A stretch of 64,000 nucleotides of DNA, from the NCBI GenBank assembly GCA_002479805.1, contig DLPB01000007.1, forward strand, positions 55,528-119,527, read 5' to 3'. This stretch comes from Micrococcales bacterium UBA7469 (GTDB taxonomy: Bacteria; Actinomycetota; Actinomycetes; Actinomycetales; Microbacteriaceae). Position numbers and translations under genes: made by a program. Positions within the stretch are counted from its first letter, which is position 1; each line of letters begins with the position of its first letter. Positions 1 to 9,791 of this stretch are shown one piece after another. The notes under the pieces were generated by a model. It ran no database searches. It saw only the letters and a list, made by a program, of their open reading frames with translations, and was not told the DNA's origin.

Positions 1-239
1 CGGTGACCCTCTAGGCGAATAGCCACGATGTCACCGGAGAGCATGAACTCCATCAGTGGCTCGTAAAAGGACTTGCCTTCGTGCTCGGCGTAGTGCTGTG
101 CGAGCAGTTCACGAGTTGGGGTCAGCTTCTTCAATGCCGCCACGGTGTAGCCCTTAGCTTCACAGCGAGCGATGATCTCTCCGATCAGATTTCTGCGAAC
201 TCCGTCAGGCTTGATCAATACCAAAGTGGCTTCAGACAT
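1..239 (-). CDS. ndk: Nucleoside diphosphate kinase, partial (C-terminus beyond left edge)
   Basis: Transfers the terminal phosphate of ATP to other nucleoside diphosphates, balancing NTP and dNTP pools in the cytosol. Reading minus from the ATG at 239-237 gives 79 codons starting MSEATLVLIKPDGVRRNLIG, the invariant N-terminus of the family (KPDGV strand) followed by the EIIARCEAKGY helix. The catalytic His region lies outside the window, so the gene is cut by the window edge and is not a pseudogene. Its start overlaps the end of the DUF4233 gene by 8 bases, making it the last visible gene of the ileS-folC-DUF4233-ndk unit. The folC-DUF4233-ndk order is widely conserved in actinobacteria. Confidence 0.95.
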   Translation of the reverse strand, partial: MSEATLVLIKPDGVRRNLIGEIIARCEAKGYTVAALKKLTPTRELLAQHYAEHEGKSFYEPLMEFMLSGDIVAIRLEGH

Positions 240-600
240 TCTTTCCCTCAATTTCTGCTTCGAAATAGATTCTCTTTGCGTTATCAATTGTGGATCCGGC
301 AATTAACGCCCAGATCCAAAGACCAGCGAGCATTACGCCAATCAAAAACATTCCCCACAAAAGCACACCTGAGGCAATCAGTAGTACCTGCCACAAGCTA
401 CCCAGCCAATATCCCCAGCTAAAGCGCAGCACGGCTGGTGTGAGCATCATCAATAGTGCCGATGTCAACCCAACCGCCCAGACCAGCTCGGCATCGGCAA
501 CTTTCAAACCAAAGGCCGCCAAAGTGGCGAAAAATGCCACAAAAGACTCAAAAGCCAAGACTATGGATGCCAAGGTTTGCTTGGAAGATCTATTCCTCAT
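232..600 (-). CDS. DUF4233 family small membrane protein
   Basis: 122-residue integral membrane protein of unknown function. About four hydrophobic segments are visible (roughly residues 10-33, 37-58, 64-84 and 83-101), preceded by a short basic N-terminus and followed by a charged C-terminus. I assign it to DUF4233 mainly from size, hydrophobicity profile and position: this family normally sits between folC and ndk in actinobacteria, as here. It starts with ATG at 600 inside the last codons of folC (11-base overlap) and ends inside the start of ndk (8-base overlap), so the three genes are almost certainly translated from one message. The sequence offers no catalytic clue. Confidence 0.8.
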   Translation of the reverse strand: MRNRSSKQTLASIVLAFESFVAFFATLAAFGLKVADAELVWAVGLTSALLMMLTPAVLRFSWGYWLGSLWQVLLIASGVLLWGMFLIGVMLAGLWIWALIAGSTIDNAKRIYFEAEIEGKNV

Positions 601-1930
601 CTTCGTCGTCCATTCTCTGGTCTTGGATGTACTTCAACACATCTCCGATTAGGTAGAGCGAGCCAGTGACGAACAGTGCCGCCTTTTCCTCTGCAGCAAG
701 CCTATTGGCTAACTTATAGGCGGCGCTGACACTGGGCTCAACAGCCAGCACCTCAATGCCGTAGTCCTCACAAATTTGCGCAAGCTCAGCCGCCGGGAGA
801 CCGCGAGGTGAGGCTGGCTGCGTGCAAATCACCTGGTCGAAGGCTTTTGCCATTTCGGCGATGGTGCCGCTGAGATCTTTATCGGCAAGCATGGCCACCA
901 GTCCCAGGGTTTTTGGTGAGTTGAAGCTCTGATCCAATGCAGCAGTTAGCGATGCCATACCGGCAGGGTTGTGAGCCCCGTCGAGCACCACCAGCGGGTC
1001 CTTGGAAACTACCTGCAGTCGACCCGGGCTTACCGCATCCGCAAGCGCTGCGCGCAGCACCTCATCGGCAATTGGCCGCGATCCCTCACCCAAGAACAAC
1101 TCAACCGCGGCAATGGCGGTGGCGGCATTTTGCGCCTGGTGGAAGCCAATGATTGGCATCCAAACCTGCGGGTAATCGCCGGCAAGCCCGCGAACCGAAA
1201 AACGCGTGCCAAAGCCATCGGCAATCACATCGCCGTATTGGAAGTCCCTGCCCGAAAGCCTCAGGTTTTCACTTCTTGACTGAAGAACTTCAACCACGCC
1301 TTGGTATTGCGGACTGGAGACGACCAGGGACTTGTCCTTGATGATTCCAGCTTTGGTGGTGGCAATTTCTTCCACGGTGTTTCCGAGAGACTTTTGGTGG
1401 TCGAGATCGATAGCTGTGAACACCGCAACATCGGCATCGGCGACATTTGTGGCATCCCACTTTCCACCCATTCCAACCTCTAGCACCAAGACATCCACCG
1501 GGGCATCCGAGAACAACTGGAAAGCCAAAGCAGTAAAGGCTTCAAAGAAGGTGAGTGGTTGGTGACCCTCTGCGATCAACTGCTGGTCAACCAAATCCAA
1601 GAGCGGCTTGTTGTCACGATAGGTCTCAACCAGCATTTCATCGCTCACCGGATCGCCGTCTAAGGCGATGCGCTCGTTGAAGCTAACCAGGTGCGGGCTG
1701 GTGAGCCGTCCGGTGCGCAGGCCGTGCTCGCGCAGAATGCGCTCGATTATTCTCGAGGTAGAGGTTTTGCCGTTGGTGCCAGTGATGTGGATGATTCCGT
1801 AGTTTTTCTGCGGGTCTCCCATCAAACCAACCAACCTCGCGGTTGGTTCTAGGCGTGGACGAATGTGCTGCTCGGGTTGCCGAGCGTAGAGCTCGGCGAG
1901 AATCTGATCTAGATCGCTTTGCTGGGTCAC
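590..1930 (-). CDS. folC: Folylpolyglutamate synthase / dihydrofolate synthase
   Basis: Adds glutamates to folates, and in many bacteria also to dihydropteroate, so that folate coenzymes are kept in the cell and bind their enzymes. The 446-residue length is normal for the family. The Mur-ligase ATP loop ITGTNGKTSTSR lies at about residues 49-60, followed by the conserved TSPHLVSFNERI segment and the family motif LVLEVGMGGKWDATN. The C-terminal domain carries VVLDGAHNPAGM. It starts with GTG at 1930, and its GTGA overlaps the ileS stop by four bases, indicating translational coupling. Downstream it overlaps the DUF4233 gene. Confidence 0.95.
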   Translation of the reverse strand: MTQQSDLDQILAELYARQPEQHIRPRLEPTARLVGLMGDPQKNYGIIHITGTNGKTSTSRIIERILREHGLRTGRLTSPHLVSFNERIALDGDPVSDEMLVETYRDNKPLLDLVDQQLIAEGHQPLTFFEAFTALAFQLFSDAPVDVLVLEVGMGGKWDATNVADADVAVFTAIDLDHQKSLGNTVEEIATTKAGIIKDKSLVVSSPQYQGVVEVLQSRSENLRLSGRDFQYGDVIADGFGTRFSVRGLAGDYPQVWMPIIGFHQAQNAATAIAAVELFLGEGSRPIADEVLRAALADAVSPGRLQVVSKDPLVVLDGAHNPAGMASLTAALDQSFNSPKTLGLVAMLADKDLSGTIAEMAKAFDQVICTQPASPRGLPAAELAQICEDYGIEVLAVEPSVSAAYKLANRLAAEEKAALFVTGSLYLIGDVLKYIQDQRMDDEDEE

Positions 1931-4900
1931 TTCTTCATTAGCTCAATCTCGATCAAGCCGGATTCGCCGATCGCCAGTTCCCCAGTGACCGAAGCAGCGC
2001 TGACAAAGAACTCGGTCGCTAGAGTCTCACTGGAAATGAATTCACTGTGAGCCTGAAGCGCCGCTAGTGAACCCTCGTCACAGCGAATGGTTAGAGAAAT
2101 TCGGTCCGAGACATCCAGCCCGGCATCCTTGCGAGCCTGCTGGATGTGGCGGATGGCGTCTCGTGCCGCACCCTCTGCGGAGAGTTCTTCAGTCAAAACA
2201 GTGTTCAGCAGCACAAAACCGCTTGAGGTAATACCGACTGCTTGATTAGCATCAGCCTGGTTTGCCACCATTGCGATTTCGAACTCCCCCTCGAATAGTT
2301 CGGTGCCATCGACGACAACCAAATCACCCTGTTGGGACCAATTGCCCGCCTTCGCCTCGCGGATAATTCGCTGCACCTCACCACCGACGCGAGGACCGAG
2401 CGCCCTGGCGTTGACGGTCAGGGACTTCAGCAGACCGTACTGGCTGGCAACCTCGTCGCTAGCCTGAACCACGAATACCTGCTTCACGTTCAACTCATCC
2501 GCGATCAAGTCGGCGTATGCACTAAGGCTCTCGGCATTCGGTGCAGCGATTGTCAAATCACTCAGCGGCAATCGCACGCGCAAACCAGCTGCCTTGCGAA
2601 GTGCCTGAGCAACCGAAGCCGCTTCACGAATGGCATCCATGTCCATTACCAACTGCTCGTCGGCTGGGAACTCGGAGGCATCCGGCCAGCTCTCGAGGTG
2701 AACGGATCTACCTCCGGTAAGACCTCGCCACATCTCCTCAGCAGTTAGTGGTAGCAGTGGCGCAACTACTCTGAGGACAGCCTCCAGCACGGTGTAGAGG
2801 GTGTCGAATGCATCCTTGTCACCCTCCCAGAAGCGGTCGCGTGAGCGCCTTACGTACCAGTTGGTTAGAACTTCGGCGAAGTCCCTCACCTTGGCACTGG
2901 CCTGGTAGCTGTCAAAGACATCGAGATCCGCTTGGACATCTTCAATGAGCTTGCGGGTCTTGGCCATGATGTAGCGATCCAAGAGCTGCTCTGAAGCAGT
3001 TGATGGCGATGCCTCGTACTTGGCTGCGTTCGCATAGAGCGCGAAGAAATAGTAGGTGTTCCAAAGCGGTAAGAGTGCCTGACGGACACCTTCACGAATT
3101 CCCTGCTCGGTAACCGAGAGGTTGCCACCGCGCAGAATTGGGCTAGACATCAAAAACCAGCGCATGGCATCTGAGCCATCGCGATTGAATACCTCGTTCA
3201 CATCCGGGTAATTGCGAAGGCTCTTCGACATCTTTTGACCATCGTTACCGAGCACAATGCCGTGGCTGATGGCGTTTTTGAAGGCTGGCCGATCAAACAA
3301 CGCGGTTGCTAGAACATGCAGAGTGTAGAACCAGCCTCTGGTTTGACCGACATACTCCACAATGAAGTCACCCGGAAAGTGAGAGTCAAACCAGTCTTGG
3401 TTCTCAAATGGGTAATGCACCTGAGCAAATGGCATCGAACCTGACTCGAACCAACAGTCCAAAACCTCAGGGACTCGACGCATCATTGACTTACCAGTTG
3501 GATCGTCAGGGTTAGGCCTAACTAACTCATCAATTACCGGACGGTGGAAATCTGAGGGGCGAACACCGAAATCGGCTTCCAGTTCTTCCATCGATCCGTA
3601 GACGTCGATGCGCGGGTAGTTTGGGTCATCTGATTTCCAAACTGGAATCGGCGCGCCCCAGAAGCGGTTGCGGGAAATCGCCCAGTCGCGAACATTCTCC
3701 AGCCATTTGCCGAAGCTGCCGTTCTTGGTGTGTTCAGGAACCCAATTGATCTCCTGGTTTAGCTCCAACATCCGATCGCGCAACTTGGTGGTCTCGACAA
3801 ACCAAGAGGAAACCGCCTTGTAGATAAGTGGATTCTTGCAGCGATAGCAGTGCGGATAGCTGTGCTCATAGGAAGCCTGGCGCAACAAACGACCCATGCT
3901 CTTGAGGTCTTGGGTGATTGGCTTGTTGGCGTCAAAAACGTGCTGTCCCTGGTACGGAGTAACTACCGAATTGAACTGCCCGCGCTCATTGATTGAAACG
4001 TAAGTTGGAATGCCCGCAGCCTGACAAACGTTTTGGTCATCCTCACCGTATGCCGGAGCCTGGTGCACGATACCAGTGCCATCGGTGTCGGCCACGTAAT
4101 CTGCCACCAACACCTGCCAGGCATTCTTGACATCAAAGAGTTCAGGATTGGCATAGAAGTCAAAAATCCGCTCATACTTCAAGCCATTTAGTTCAGTGCC
4201 TCGGTAGCTCTTTGTGATTTGAGCCTTCAGCTCTTCGGCAGATTCGAAACCAAGCTCTTTGGCGTAGCCGCCAATCAGCGAGGTCGCCATCAAATATCGT
4301 GCCGAGCCGTCTTTACTTGACACCACGGAGTACTCGATCTTCGGACCAACCGCAAGAGCAAAGTTGGTAGGCAGGGTCCAAGGAGTGGTGGTCCAAGCCA
4401 CCAGATTCACACCATCGAGTTCGTGGCCAGGGGCGGTGATTGGGAACGTTACGCTCACCGACTGGTCTTGACGGTTCTTGTAAACCTCATCATCCATTCG
4501 AAGTTCGTGGTTAGAAAGCGGAGTCTCGCATCTCCAGCAATAGGCCAGAACCTTGAATCCTTCGTAAACCAAACCTTTTTTGTAAAGCTCCTTGAATGCC
4601 CACAGCACACTCTCGGTGTAGTTGGTGTCCAAGGTCTTGTAGTCGTTGTCAAAGTCAACCCAGCGTGCCTGGCGAGTCACATATGTGCGCCAGTCCTCGG
4701 TGTATTTCAGAACCGAGGTTTTGCAGAATTCGTTGAACTTGGCGACTCCGAACTTCTCGATCTCAGGACGGCCTGAGATGCCCAGCAAGCGCTCGGCCTC
4801 GACCTCAGCAGGAAGACCGTGAGTGTCCCAACCGAATCTGCGTTCGACTCGCTTGCCGCGCATGGTTTGGTATCTCGGGATTAAATCCTTGGTGTAGCCG

Positions 4901-5109
4901 GTCAGCAGGTGACCGTAGTGCGGGAGGCCATTTGCAAACGGAGGGCCATCGTAGAAGACAAATTCGGGTGCGTCTTCGCCTACTCGGTTGTCGATTGAAG
5001 CCTGAAAAGTATCGTCCTTAGCCCAGTAAGCCAGAACCTCCTCTTCGACCTTTGGGAACGAAGGAGAGGCGAGCGGACCATCAGGTCGGTCTGAGTGCTT
5101 TGGATACAT
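1927..5109 (-). CDS. ileS: Isoleucyl-tRNA synthetase, eukaryote-like type 2
   Basis: Charges tRNA-Ile with isoleucine and edits misactivated valine. I set the start at the ATG at 5109 (protein starts MYPKHSDRPDGPL, 1060 residues). A TTG 33 bases upstream (5142) is open but adds a non-conserved segment running into palindromic DNA, and neither start has a strong Shine-Dalgarno. The class I signature HYGH is at residues 64-67 in GLPHYGHLLTG, and KMSKS is near residue 626 in QKMSKSLRNYP. These signature forms and the long C-terminus fit the eukaryote-like IleRS2 group usual in actinobacteria, which is generally mupirocin-tolerant (family knowledge, not tested). It heads the unit ending in ndk and diverges from valS. 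No T-box leader fits in the 71-base gap. Confidence 0.95.
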   Translation of the reverse strand: MYPKHSDRPDGPLASPSFPKVEEEVLAYWAKDDTFQASIDNRVGEDAPEFVFYDGPPFANGLPHYGHLLTGYTKDLIPRYQTMRGKRVERRFGWDTHGLPAEVEAERLLGISGRPEIEKFGVAKFNEFCKTSVLKYTEDWRTYVTRQARWVDFDNDYKTLDTNYTESVLWAFKELYKKGLVYEGFKVLAYCWRCETPLSNHELRMDDEVYKNRQDQSVSVTFPITAPGHELDGVNLVAWTTTPWTLPTNFALAVGPKIEYSVVSSKDGSARYLMATSLIGGYAKELGFESAEELKAQITKSYRGTELNGLKYERIFDFYANPELFDVKNAWQVLVADYVADTDGTGIVHQAPAYGEDDQNVCQAAGIPTYVSINERGQFNSVVTPYQGQHVFDANKPITQDLKSMGRLLRQASYEHSYPHCYRCKNPLIYKAVSSWFVETTKLRDRMLELNQEINWVPEHTKNGSFGKWLENVRDWAISRNRFWGAPIPVWKSDDPNYPRIDVYGSMEELEADFGVRPSDFHRPVIDELVRPNPDDPTGKSMMRRVPEVLDCWFESGSMPFAQVHYPFENQDWFDSHFPGDFIVEYVGQTRGWFYTLHVLATALFDRPAFKNAISHGIVLGNDGQKMSKSLRNYPDVNEVFNRDGSDAMRWFLMSSPILRGGNLSVTEQGIREGVRQALLPLWNTYYFFALYANAAKYEASPSTASEQLLDRYIMAKTRKLIEDVQADLDVFDSYQASAKVRDFAEVLTNWYVRRSRDRFWEGDKDAFDTLYTVLEAVLRVVAPLLPLTAEEMWRGLTGGRSVHLESWPDASEFPADEQLVMDMDAIREAASVAQALRKAAGLRVRLPLSDLTIAAPNAESLSAYADLIADELNVKQVFVVQASDEVASQYGLLKSLTVNARALGPRVGGEVQRIIREAKAGNWSQQGDLVVVDGTELFEGEFEIAMVANQADANQAVGITSSGFVLLNTVLTEELSAEGAARDAIRHIQQARKDAGLDVSDRISLTIRCDEGSLAALQAHSEFISSETLATEFFVSAASVTGELAIGESGLIEIELMKK

Positions 5110-5180
5110 CACGGCTTTCGAAGAAGTTCTAGAACTTAACAATGTTAATCTAGAGCCCTGCTAACTCGGAGACTAAATAA
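5110..5180. promoter_or_regulatory. Divergent ileS/valS control region with overlapping palindromes
   Basis: This 71-base gap must hold the promoters of both divergent synthetase genes. It contains a perfect 14-base palindrome AAGTTCTAGAACTT at 5124-5137, directly overlapped by TTAAC-AAT-GTTAA at 5136-5148. Seen another way, CTAGA(AC)TTAAC at 5129-5140 mirrors GTTAATCTAG at 5144-5153. A -10-like TAATCT for valS lies at 5146-5151, inside the second palindrome, so a protein bound here could occlude RNA polymerase. The valS ribosome-binding site CGGAGA is at 5167-5172. The operator role is inference; the symmetry is directly visible. Confidence 0.45.
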
Positions 5181-7757
5181 GTGAACGCTTCAAAACCAGA
5201 ACCACTAAGACCGGCCAGTATTCCGGAAAAGGCCACCGTTGACGGCCTAGAGGCCAAGTGGGTGCCCAGCTGGGAGACCAACCAGGTATTTGCGTTTAAC
5301 TCAAAGGCTGCCAAAGAAAACATCTTTTCGGTCGACACTCCCCCGCCAACGGCATCAGGTTCACTCCACGTCGGTCACGTGTTTAGCTATACCCACACTG
5401 ATGTAATTGCCCGCTACCAGCGCATGCTAGGCAAAGATGTCTTCTATCCGATGGGTTGGGATGACAACGGTCTTCCCACCGAACGTCGCGTTCAGAACTA
5501 CTACGGAGTCCGTTGCGACCCGACCCTGCCATATGTAGAAAACTTCACCCCACCCTACGAAGGCGGCGACAACAAGAGTTCGAAGGCTGCCGATCAACTT
5601 CCAATTTCCAGAAGAAACTTCATCGAGCTCTGCGAGCGTCTGACCGAAGAGGATGAGAAGGCATTCGAGAACCTCTGGCGCGATCTTGGCATCTCGGTGG
5701 ACTGGGCACAGACCTACCGAACCATTTCAAAAGAGGCCCAGCAGGTATCGCAGGCAGCATTCCTAAACAATCTGGCTCGCGGCGAGGCTTACCAAGCCAT
5801 GGCTCCAACCCTCTGGGATGTTACTTTCCGCACCGCGGTAGCTCAGGCAGAGCTTGAAGACCGCGAGATGCCGGGCGCTTACCACCGCATTGGATTTGAT
5901 GGCCCTGAAGGCAAGATCTTTATCGAAACCACTCGCCCAGAGTTGATCCCAGCCTGTGTTGCACTTGTTGCCCACCCAGATGACGAGCGTTACCAGCCGC
6001 TATTTGGCAAGACTGCAAAGACCCCGCTTTTTGGTGTCGAGGTGCCGATTGTGGCCCACCGTCTGGCGCAAAAGGACAAGGGCTCTGGCATTGCCATGAT
6101 CTGCACCTTTGGTGATGTGACAGACGTGATTTGGTGGCGTGAACTGAACCTCCCCAACCGTGCAATCATCGGCTTTGATGGCCGAATTGTGCCAGATGCC
6201 CCAGAGGTCATCGCTGAGAGCAAGGGTGCTGCGCTGTTTGCGCAGCTTGCCGGCAAGACAGTGTTCTCCGCCAAGGAAATCTTGGTTGAAGCTCTCAAGA
6301 CTTCAGGAGACATGATTGGCGATGCAAAACCGATCAGCCACCCGGTTAAGTTTTTCGAAAAGGGTGACAAGCCGCTCGAGATTGTCTCCACTCGCCAGTG
6401 GTACATCACCAACGGTGGTAAGGATAAAGAGCTTTCCCAGCAGCTGATTTCTAAGGGTCGCGAGCTCGAGTTCCACCCAAGCTTCATGCGAGTTCGTCTT
6501 GAGGACTGGATCAACGGTCTGAACGGCGACTGGCTAATCTCTCGTCAGCGCTTCTTTGGAGTGCCAATCCCGGTTTGGTACAAGATCGACTCGGCAGGAA
6601 ACCCGCTATTCGATGAGCGCATTATCCCGACCCTGGAACAGCTCCCGATTGACCCCAGCTCCGATGTCCCAGCCGGCTTCACCGAGGACCAGCGTGGTGA
6701 GCCAAATGGTTTTATTGGCGAGCTCGACATCATGGACACCTGGGCAACCTCGTCGCTTACTCCACAGCTTGCAGGTGGCTGGCTTTCAAAGCCGGAACAA
6801 TTTGCCAAGGTATTCCCATTTGATCTTCGCCCGCAGGGCCAAGACATCATTAGGACCTGGCTGTTCTCTACCCTACTCAGAAGCGAGCTTGAGCACGGCG
6901 TCCTGCCCTGGAAAAACGCAGCTATTTCGGGATGGATCCTCGACCCAGACCGCAAGAAGATGTCAAAGTCAAAGGGCAACGTGGTAGTTCCAAACGAGCT
7001 GCTAGAGACGCATGGCTCCGATGCCGTTCGCTACTGGGCCGCTAGCGCAAGGTTGGGAACAGATGCCGCATTTGACGAAGGTCAGATGAAGATTGGTCGA
7101 CGCCTAGCCAACAAGCTACTCAACGCTGGTCGCTTCGCGCTCAGCTTCGAATTGCCTGCTGGCGTAACCCAAGTTTCCGAACCGATTGACCAGGCGATGC
7201 TGGCGGCACTTCGCGAGGTTGTGGATAGTGCGACCAGGGCATTTGATGCTTATGACCACACCAAGGCCCTGGAGATTACAGAGACCTTCTTCTGGACCTT
7301 TACCGATGACTACCTGGAACTGGTTAAAGAGCGTGCATACGGCAACTCTGGCCAGTCGGCCCAGGAAATAGGCTCTGCGGTAATTGCACTTCGTGAAGCA
7401 CTGGCAATCTTGGTGCGACTATTTGCTCCATTCATTCCATTCGCAGCCGAAGAAGTTTGGAGCTGGTGGCAGCAGGGTTCGGTTCACCTCAGTCCTTGGC
7501 CCCAAACTTCGGAAATCCGCTTCGAGGATGCAGCTCTGATGCAGGTGGCAAGCACTGCCCTGGTGCAGATTCGCAAGTCAAAGTCCGATGCCAAGCTCTC
7601 CATGAAGGCAGAAATCAAAACCGCAACCCTAACCGGAGTGCAGCAACTCGCTTTGATTGCGGATGACCTTAAGTCGGTTGGCAAGATCGCTGAGTTGAGG
7701 TTGCTAATTGGCAACGAATTGGCACTTTCCGACTTGGAGTTCGCCTCGGAGGAATAG
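5181..7757 (+). CDS. valS: Valyl-tRNA synthetase
   Basis: Charges tRNA-Val with valine and edits threonine through its CP1 domain. The 858-residue protein carries HVGH at residues 63-66 within SGSLHVGHVFSYTHTD and KMSKS near residue 593 within RKKMSKSKGNVV. Both are in the forms expected for ValRS, as is the TTRPE editing-domain motif (ETTRPELIPAC). The GTG start at 5181 is supported by CGGAGA eight bases upstream. It is transcribed away from ileS and is followed after nine bases by the M3 peptidase, so the two probably share a transcript. In many actinobacteria valS instead sits directly upstream of folC; here ileS holds that place. Confidence 0.96.
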   Translation: MNASKPEPLRPASIPEKATVDGLEAKWVPSWETNQVFAFNSKAAKENIFSVDTPPPTASGSLHVGHVFSYTHTDVIARYQRMLGKDVFYPMGWDDNGLPTERRVQNYYGVRCDPTLPYVENFTPPYEGGDNKSSKAADQLPISRRNFIELCERLTEEDEKAFENLWRDLGISVDWAQTYRTISKEAQQVSQAAFLNNLARGEAYQAMAPTLWDVTFRTAVAQAELEDREMPGAYHRIGFDGPEGKIFIETTRPELIPACVALVAHPDDERYQPLFGKTAKTPLFGVEVPIVAHRLAQKDKGSGIAMICTFGDVTDVIWWRELNLPNRAIIGFDGRIVPDAPEVIAESKGAALFAQLAGKTVFSAKEILVEALKTSGDMIGDAKPISHPVKFFEKGDKPLEIVSTRQWYITNGGKDKELSQQLISKGRELEFHPSFMRVRLEDWINGLNGDWLISRQRFFGVPIPVWYKIDSAGNPLFDERIIPTLEQLPIDPSSDVPAGFTEDQRGEPNGFIGELDIMDTWATSSLTPQLAGGWLSKPEQFAKVFPFDLRPQGQDIIRTWLFSTLLRSELEHGVLPWKNAAISGWILDPDRKKMSKSKGNVVVPNELLETHGSDAVRYWAASARLGTDAAFDEGQMKIGRRLANKLLNAGRFALSFELPAGVTQVSEPIDQAMLAALREVVDSATRAFDAYDHTKALEITETFFWTFTDDYLELVKERAYGNSGQSAQEIGSAVIALREALAILVRLFAPFIPFAAEEVWSWWQQGSVHLSPWPQTSEIRFEDAALMQVASTALVQIRKSKSDAKLSMKAEIKTATLTGVQQLALIADDLKSVGKIAELRLLIGNELALSDLEFASEE

Positions 7758-7766
7758 CATTTTGGG

Positions 7767-9791
7767 ATGACAAATGCCTTGATGCAACCATCCCAGCTGG
7801 AAAACGAACTACCGGATTTCGCAAACCTACGCGATGAGCACTACCTACCCGCCTTTGAACACGCGGTAGCGGAGCACAACAAGGAAATCGCGGCGATTCT
7901 GGCGCAGCCAGAGGTCACGTTCGAGAACACCCTCGAGGCGATGGAGCGATCCGGTGGACTCTTGAGCACAATGCTGATGGTCTTCTACAACAAATCTTCA
8001 AGCGACACCAATGAGACCATTCAGGAGCTCGAGGCAGAGATTGGACCCCGCTTAGCTGCTCACATGGACAGCATTCGACTAAACCCGGCTTTGTATTCGA
8101 GAATCACCGAATTGGCAGCAAAGCGCGATGAGTTGGGGTTGGACGTCGCGAGTGATCGCCTACTGAGCAAATACCTAGAGGATTTCAACTTCGCCGGGGC
8201 TGGCCTAAGCGAGGCATCGCGTAAGCGAGTCGCTGAAATCAATGAGCGCTTGAGCTCACTCGAGGCCGAGTTTGACAAGAGACTTTTGGCAGACACCAAC
8301 GACCTGGCGGTTCACCTAGAGGATGCCAGTCGGCTCGCCGGCCTCACTGGAGACGAGATTGCCAGCCTCGCTCAGGCGGCAACCGAGCGCGGAAAAACCG
8401 GATTCGTGATTCCACTTTTGAACTACTCTGGCCACCCCTTGATTACCTCTCTTGAGGACCGTGAGCTTCGAAAGGAGCTGATGCAGCGCACGCTATCTCG
8501 CGGTGCTAGAGGCAACGCGAATGACACCAGCAGTGTGATCAAGGAGCTGCTAGACCTGCGCCGCGAAAAGGCAGCTCTTTTTGGTTACTCGAACTATGCC
8601 CAGTACGTGCTGACTCAGCAAACTGCAAAGAGCCCCGATCGGGTTCACGAAGTGCTGCGCAAAATTGCCCCGGTTGCCAAGCGCAATGCTGAGGCCGAGG
8701 GCAAGGTATTGGCCGAGCTGATGCAACGTGAGGTTGGCGCATCTGACCTGCAATCTTGGGATTGGGACCGCTACACCGAGCAGCAGCGCAAAGAGAAGTA
8801 CTCAATCGACACCTCAGTGCTCAAGCCATATTTCGAACTAAACCGCGTGCTAGAGGACGGTGTCTTTTTCGCCGCCGGTCAGCTCTACGGATTGCGATTT
8901 ACCAAGCGTTCAGACCTAGTCGCATACCACCCTGACGCAAGCGTCTACCAGGTGGATTTTGAGGACGGTTCACGCTGCGGCCTGTACATCTTTGACCCGT
9001 ATGCCCGCCCATCCAAGCGAGGCGGGGCGTGGATGAATAACTTGGTCGACCAGTCTCACCTGCTGGGCAAGTTGCCAGTTGTGGTCAACAACATGAACAT
9101 CCCAAAGCCGGCCGCTGGAAACCCTTCGCTGATGACACTCGATGAAGTAAACACGCTGTTCCACGAGTTTGGACACACTCTTCACGGATTGCTGTCGAAC
9201 GTGAAGTATCCGCGCTTTTCCGGCACCAGCGTTGAACGTGACTTCGTCGAGTTCCCCTCTCAGGTGAACGAGATGTGGATGCTTTGGCCACAGGTTCTGC
9301 AGAACTATGCGATTCACCACAAGACCGGTGAGAAGCTCTCGCTGGAATGGATTGACAAACTGCAAGCCACCGAGACGTTCAACCAAGGTCACGCCACCAC
9401 GCATTATTTGCAGGCGGCAATCCTTGACCTCGCCATGCACGAGGCCGAACAGACTCCAGAAGATCTAGCGGCTTTTGAGGCGCAGGCAATCAGCGACTAC
9501 GGCCTTGACTTCCACCCGGTACCAACCCGCTATCGCCCGAATTACTTTGCCCACATATTCGCCGGAGGTTACTCGGCCGGGTACTACGGCTACATCTGGT
9601 CTGAGGTGCTTGATGCGGAGAGTGTTGATTGGTACAAGTCGCAGGGTGGTCTCAGTCGTGAAAACGGGCAGCGGTTTGCCGATGCCCTGCTTTCTCGCGG
9701 AGGCGAAACGGATTCAATGGATCTGGTCAGAGAGCTGCTGGGTCGCGAACCTGAAATTACGCCACTGCTAAAGCGTCGCGGCTTGCTCTAA
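7767..9791 (+). CDS. dcp: M3 family zinc metallopeptidase (peptidyl-dipeptidase Dcp-like)
   Basis: Cytosolic zinc endo-oligopeptidase or peptidyl-dipeptidase that degrades short peptides left by ATP-dependent proteases. The 674-residue protein has the thermolysin-like zinc motif HEFGH at about residues 466-470 within TLFHEFGHTLHGLLS. The downstream conserved segment DFVEFPSQVNEMW, containing the third zinc-ligand region, and the C-terminal YSAGYYGYIWSEVLDAE block are typical of the Dcp/OpdA subfamily. No signal peptide is present. The gene follows valS by nine bases, and its TAA stop shares bases with the stop of the convergent benE-like gene (CTAA at 9788-9791). The Dcp versus OpdA substrate assignment is not decided by sequence alone. 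Confidence 0.9.
   Translation: MTNALMQPSQLENELPDFANLRDEHYLPAFEHAVAEHNKEIAAILAQPEVTFENTLEAMERSGGLLSTMLMVFYNKSSSDTNETIQELEAEIGPRLAAHMDSIRLNPALYSRITELAAKRDELGLDVASDRLLSKYLEDFNFAGAGLSEASRKRVAEINERLSSLEAEFDKRLLADTNDLAVHLEDASRLAGLTGDEIASLAQAATERGKTGFVIPLLNYSGHPLITSLEDRELRKELMQRTLSRGARGNANDTSSVIKELLDLRREKAALFGYSNYAQYVLTQQTAKSPDRVHEVLRKIAPVAKRNAEAEGKVLAELMQREVGASDLQSWDWDRYTEQQRKEKYSIDTSVLKPYFELNRVLEDGVFFAAGQLYGLRFTKRSDLVAYHPDASVYQVDFEDGSRCGLYIFDPYARPSKRGGAWMNNLVDQSHLLGKLPVVVNNMNIPKPAAGNPSLMTLDEVNTLFHEFGHTLHGLLSNVKYPRFSGTSVERDFVEFPSQVNEMWMLWPQVLQNYAIHHKTGEKLSLEWIDKLQATETFNQGHATTHYLQAAILDLAMHEAEQTPEDLAAFEAQAISDYGLDFHPVPTRYRPNYFAHIFAGGYSAGYYGYIWSEVLDAESVDWYKSQGGLSRENGQRFADALLSRGGETDSMDLVRELLGREPEITPLLKRRGLL

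Noticed and set aside
2332..2748. Long plus-strand open frames inside ileS and other genes (for example 4423-4776, 6556-6987)
   Set aside because: They lie antisense or out of frame within well-supported genes, have no family features, and have atypical composition.
5110..5180. T-box riboswitch for ileS
   Set aside because: The gap is only 71 bases and lacks the conserved T-box sequence, far too short for a T-box leader.
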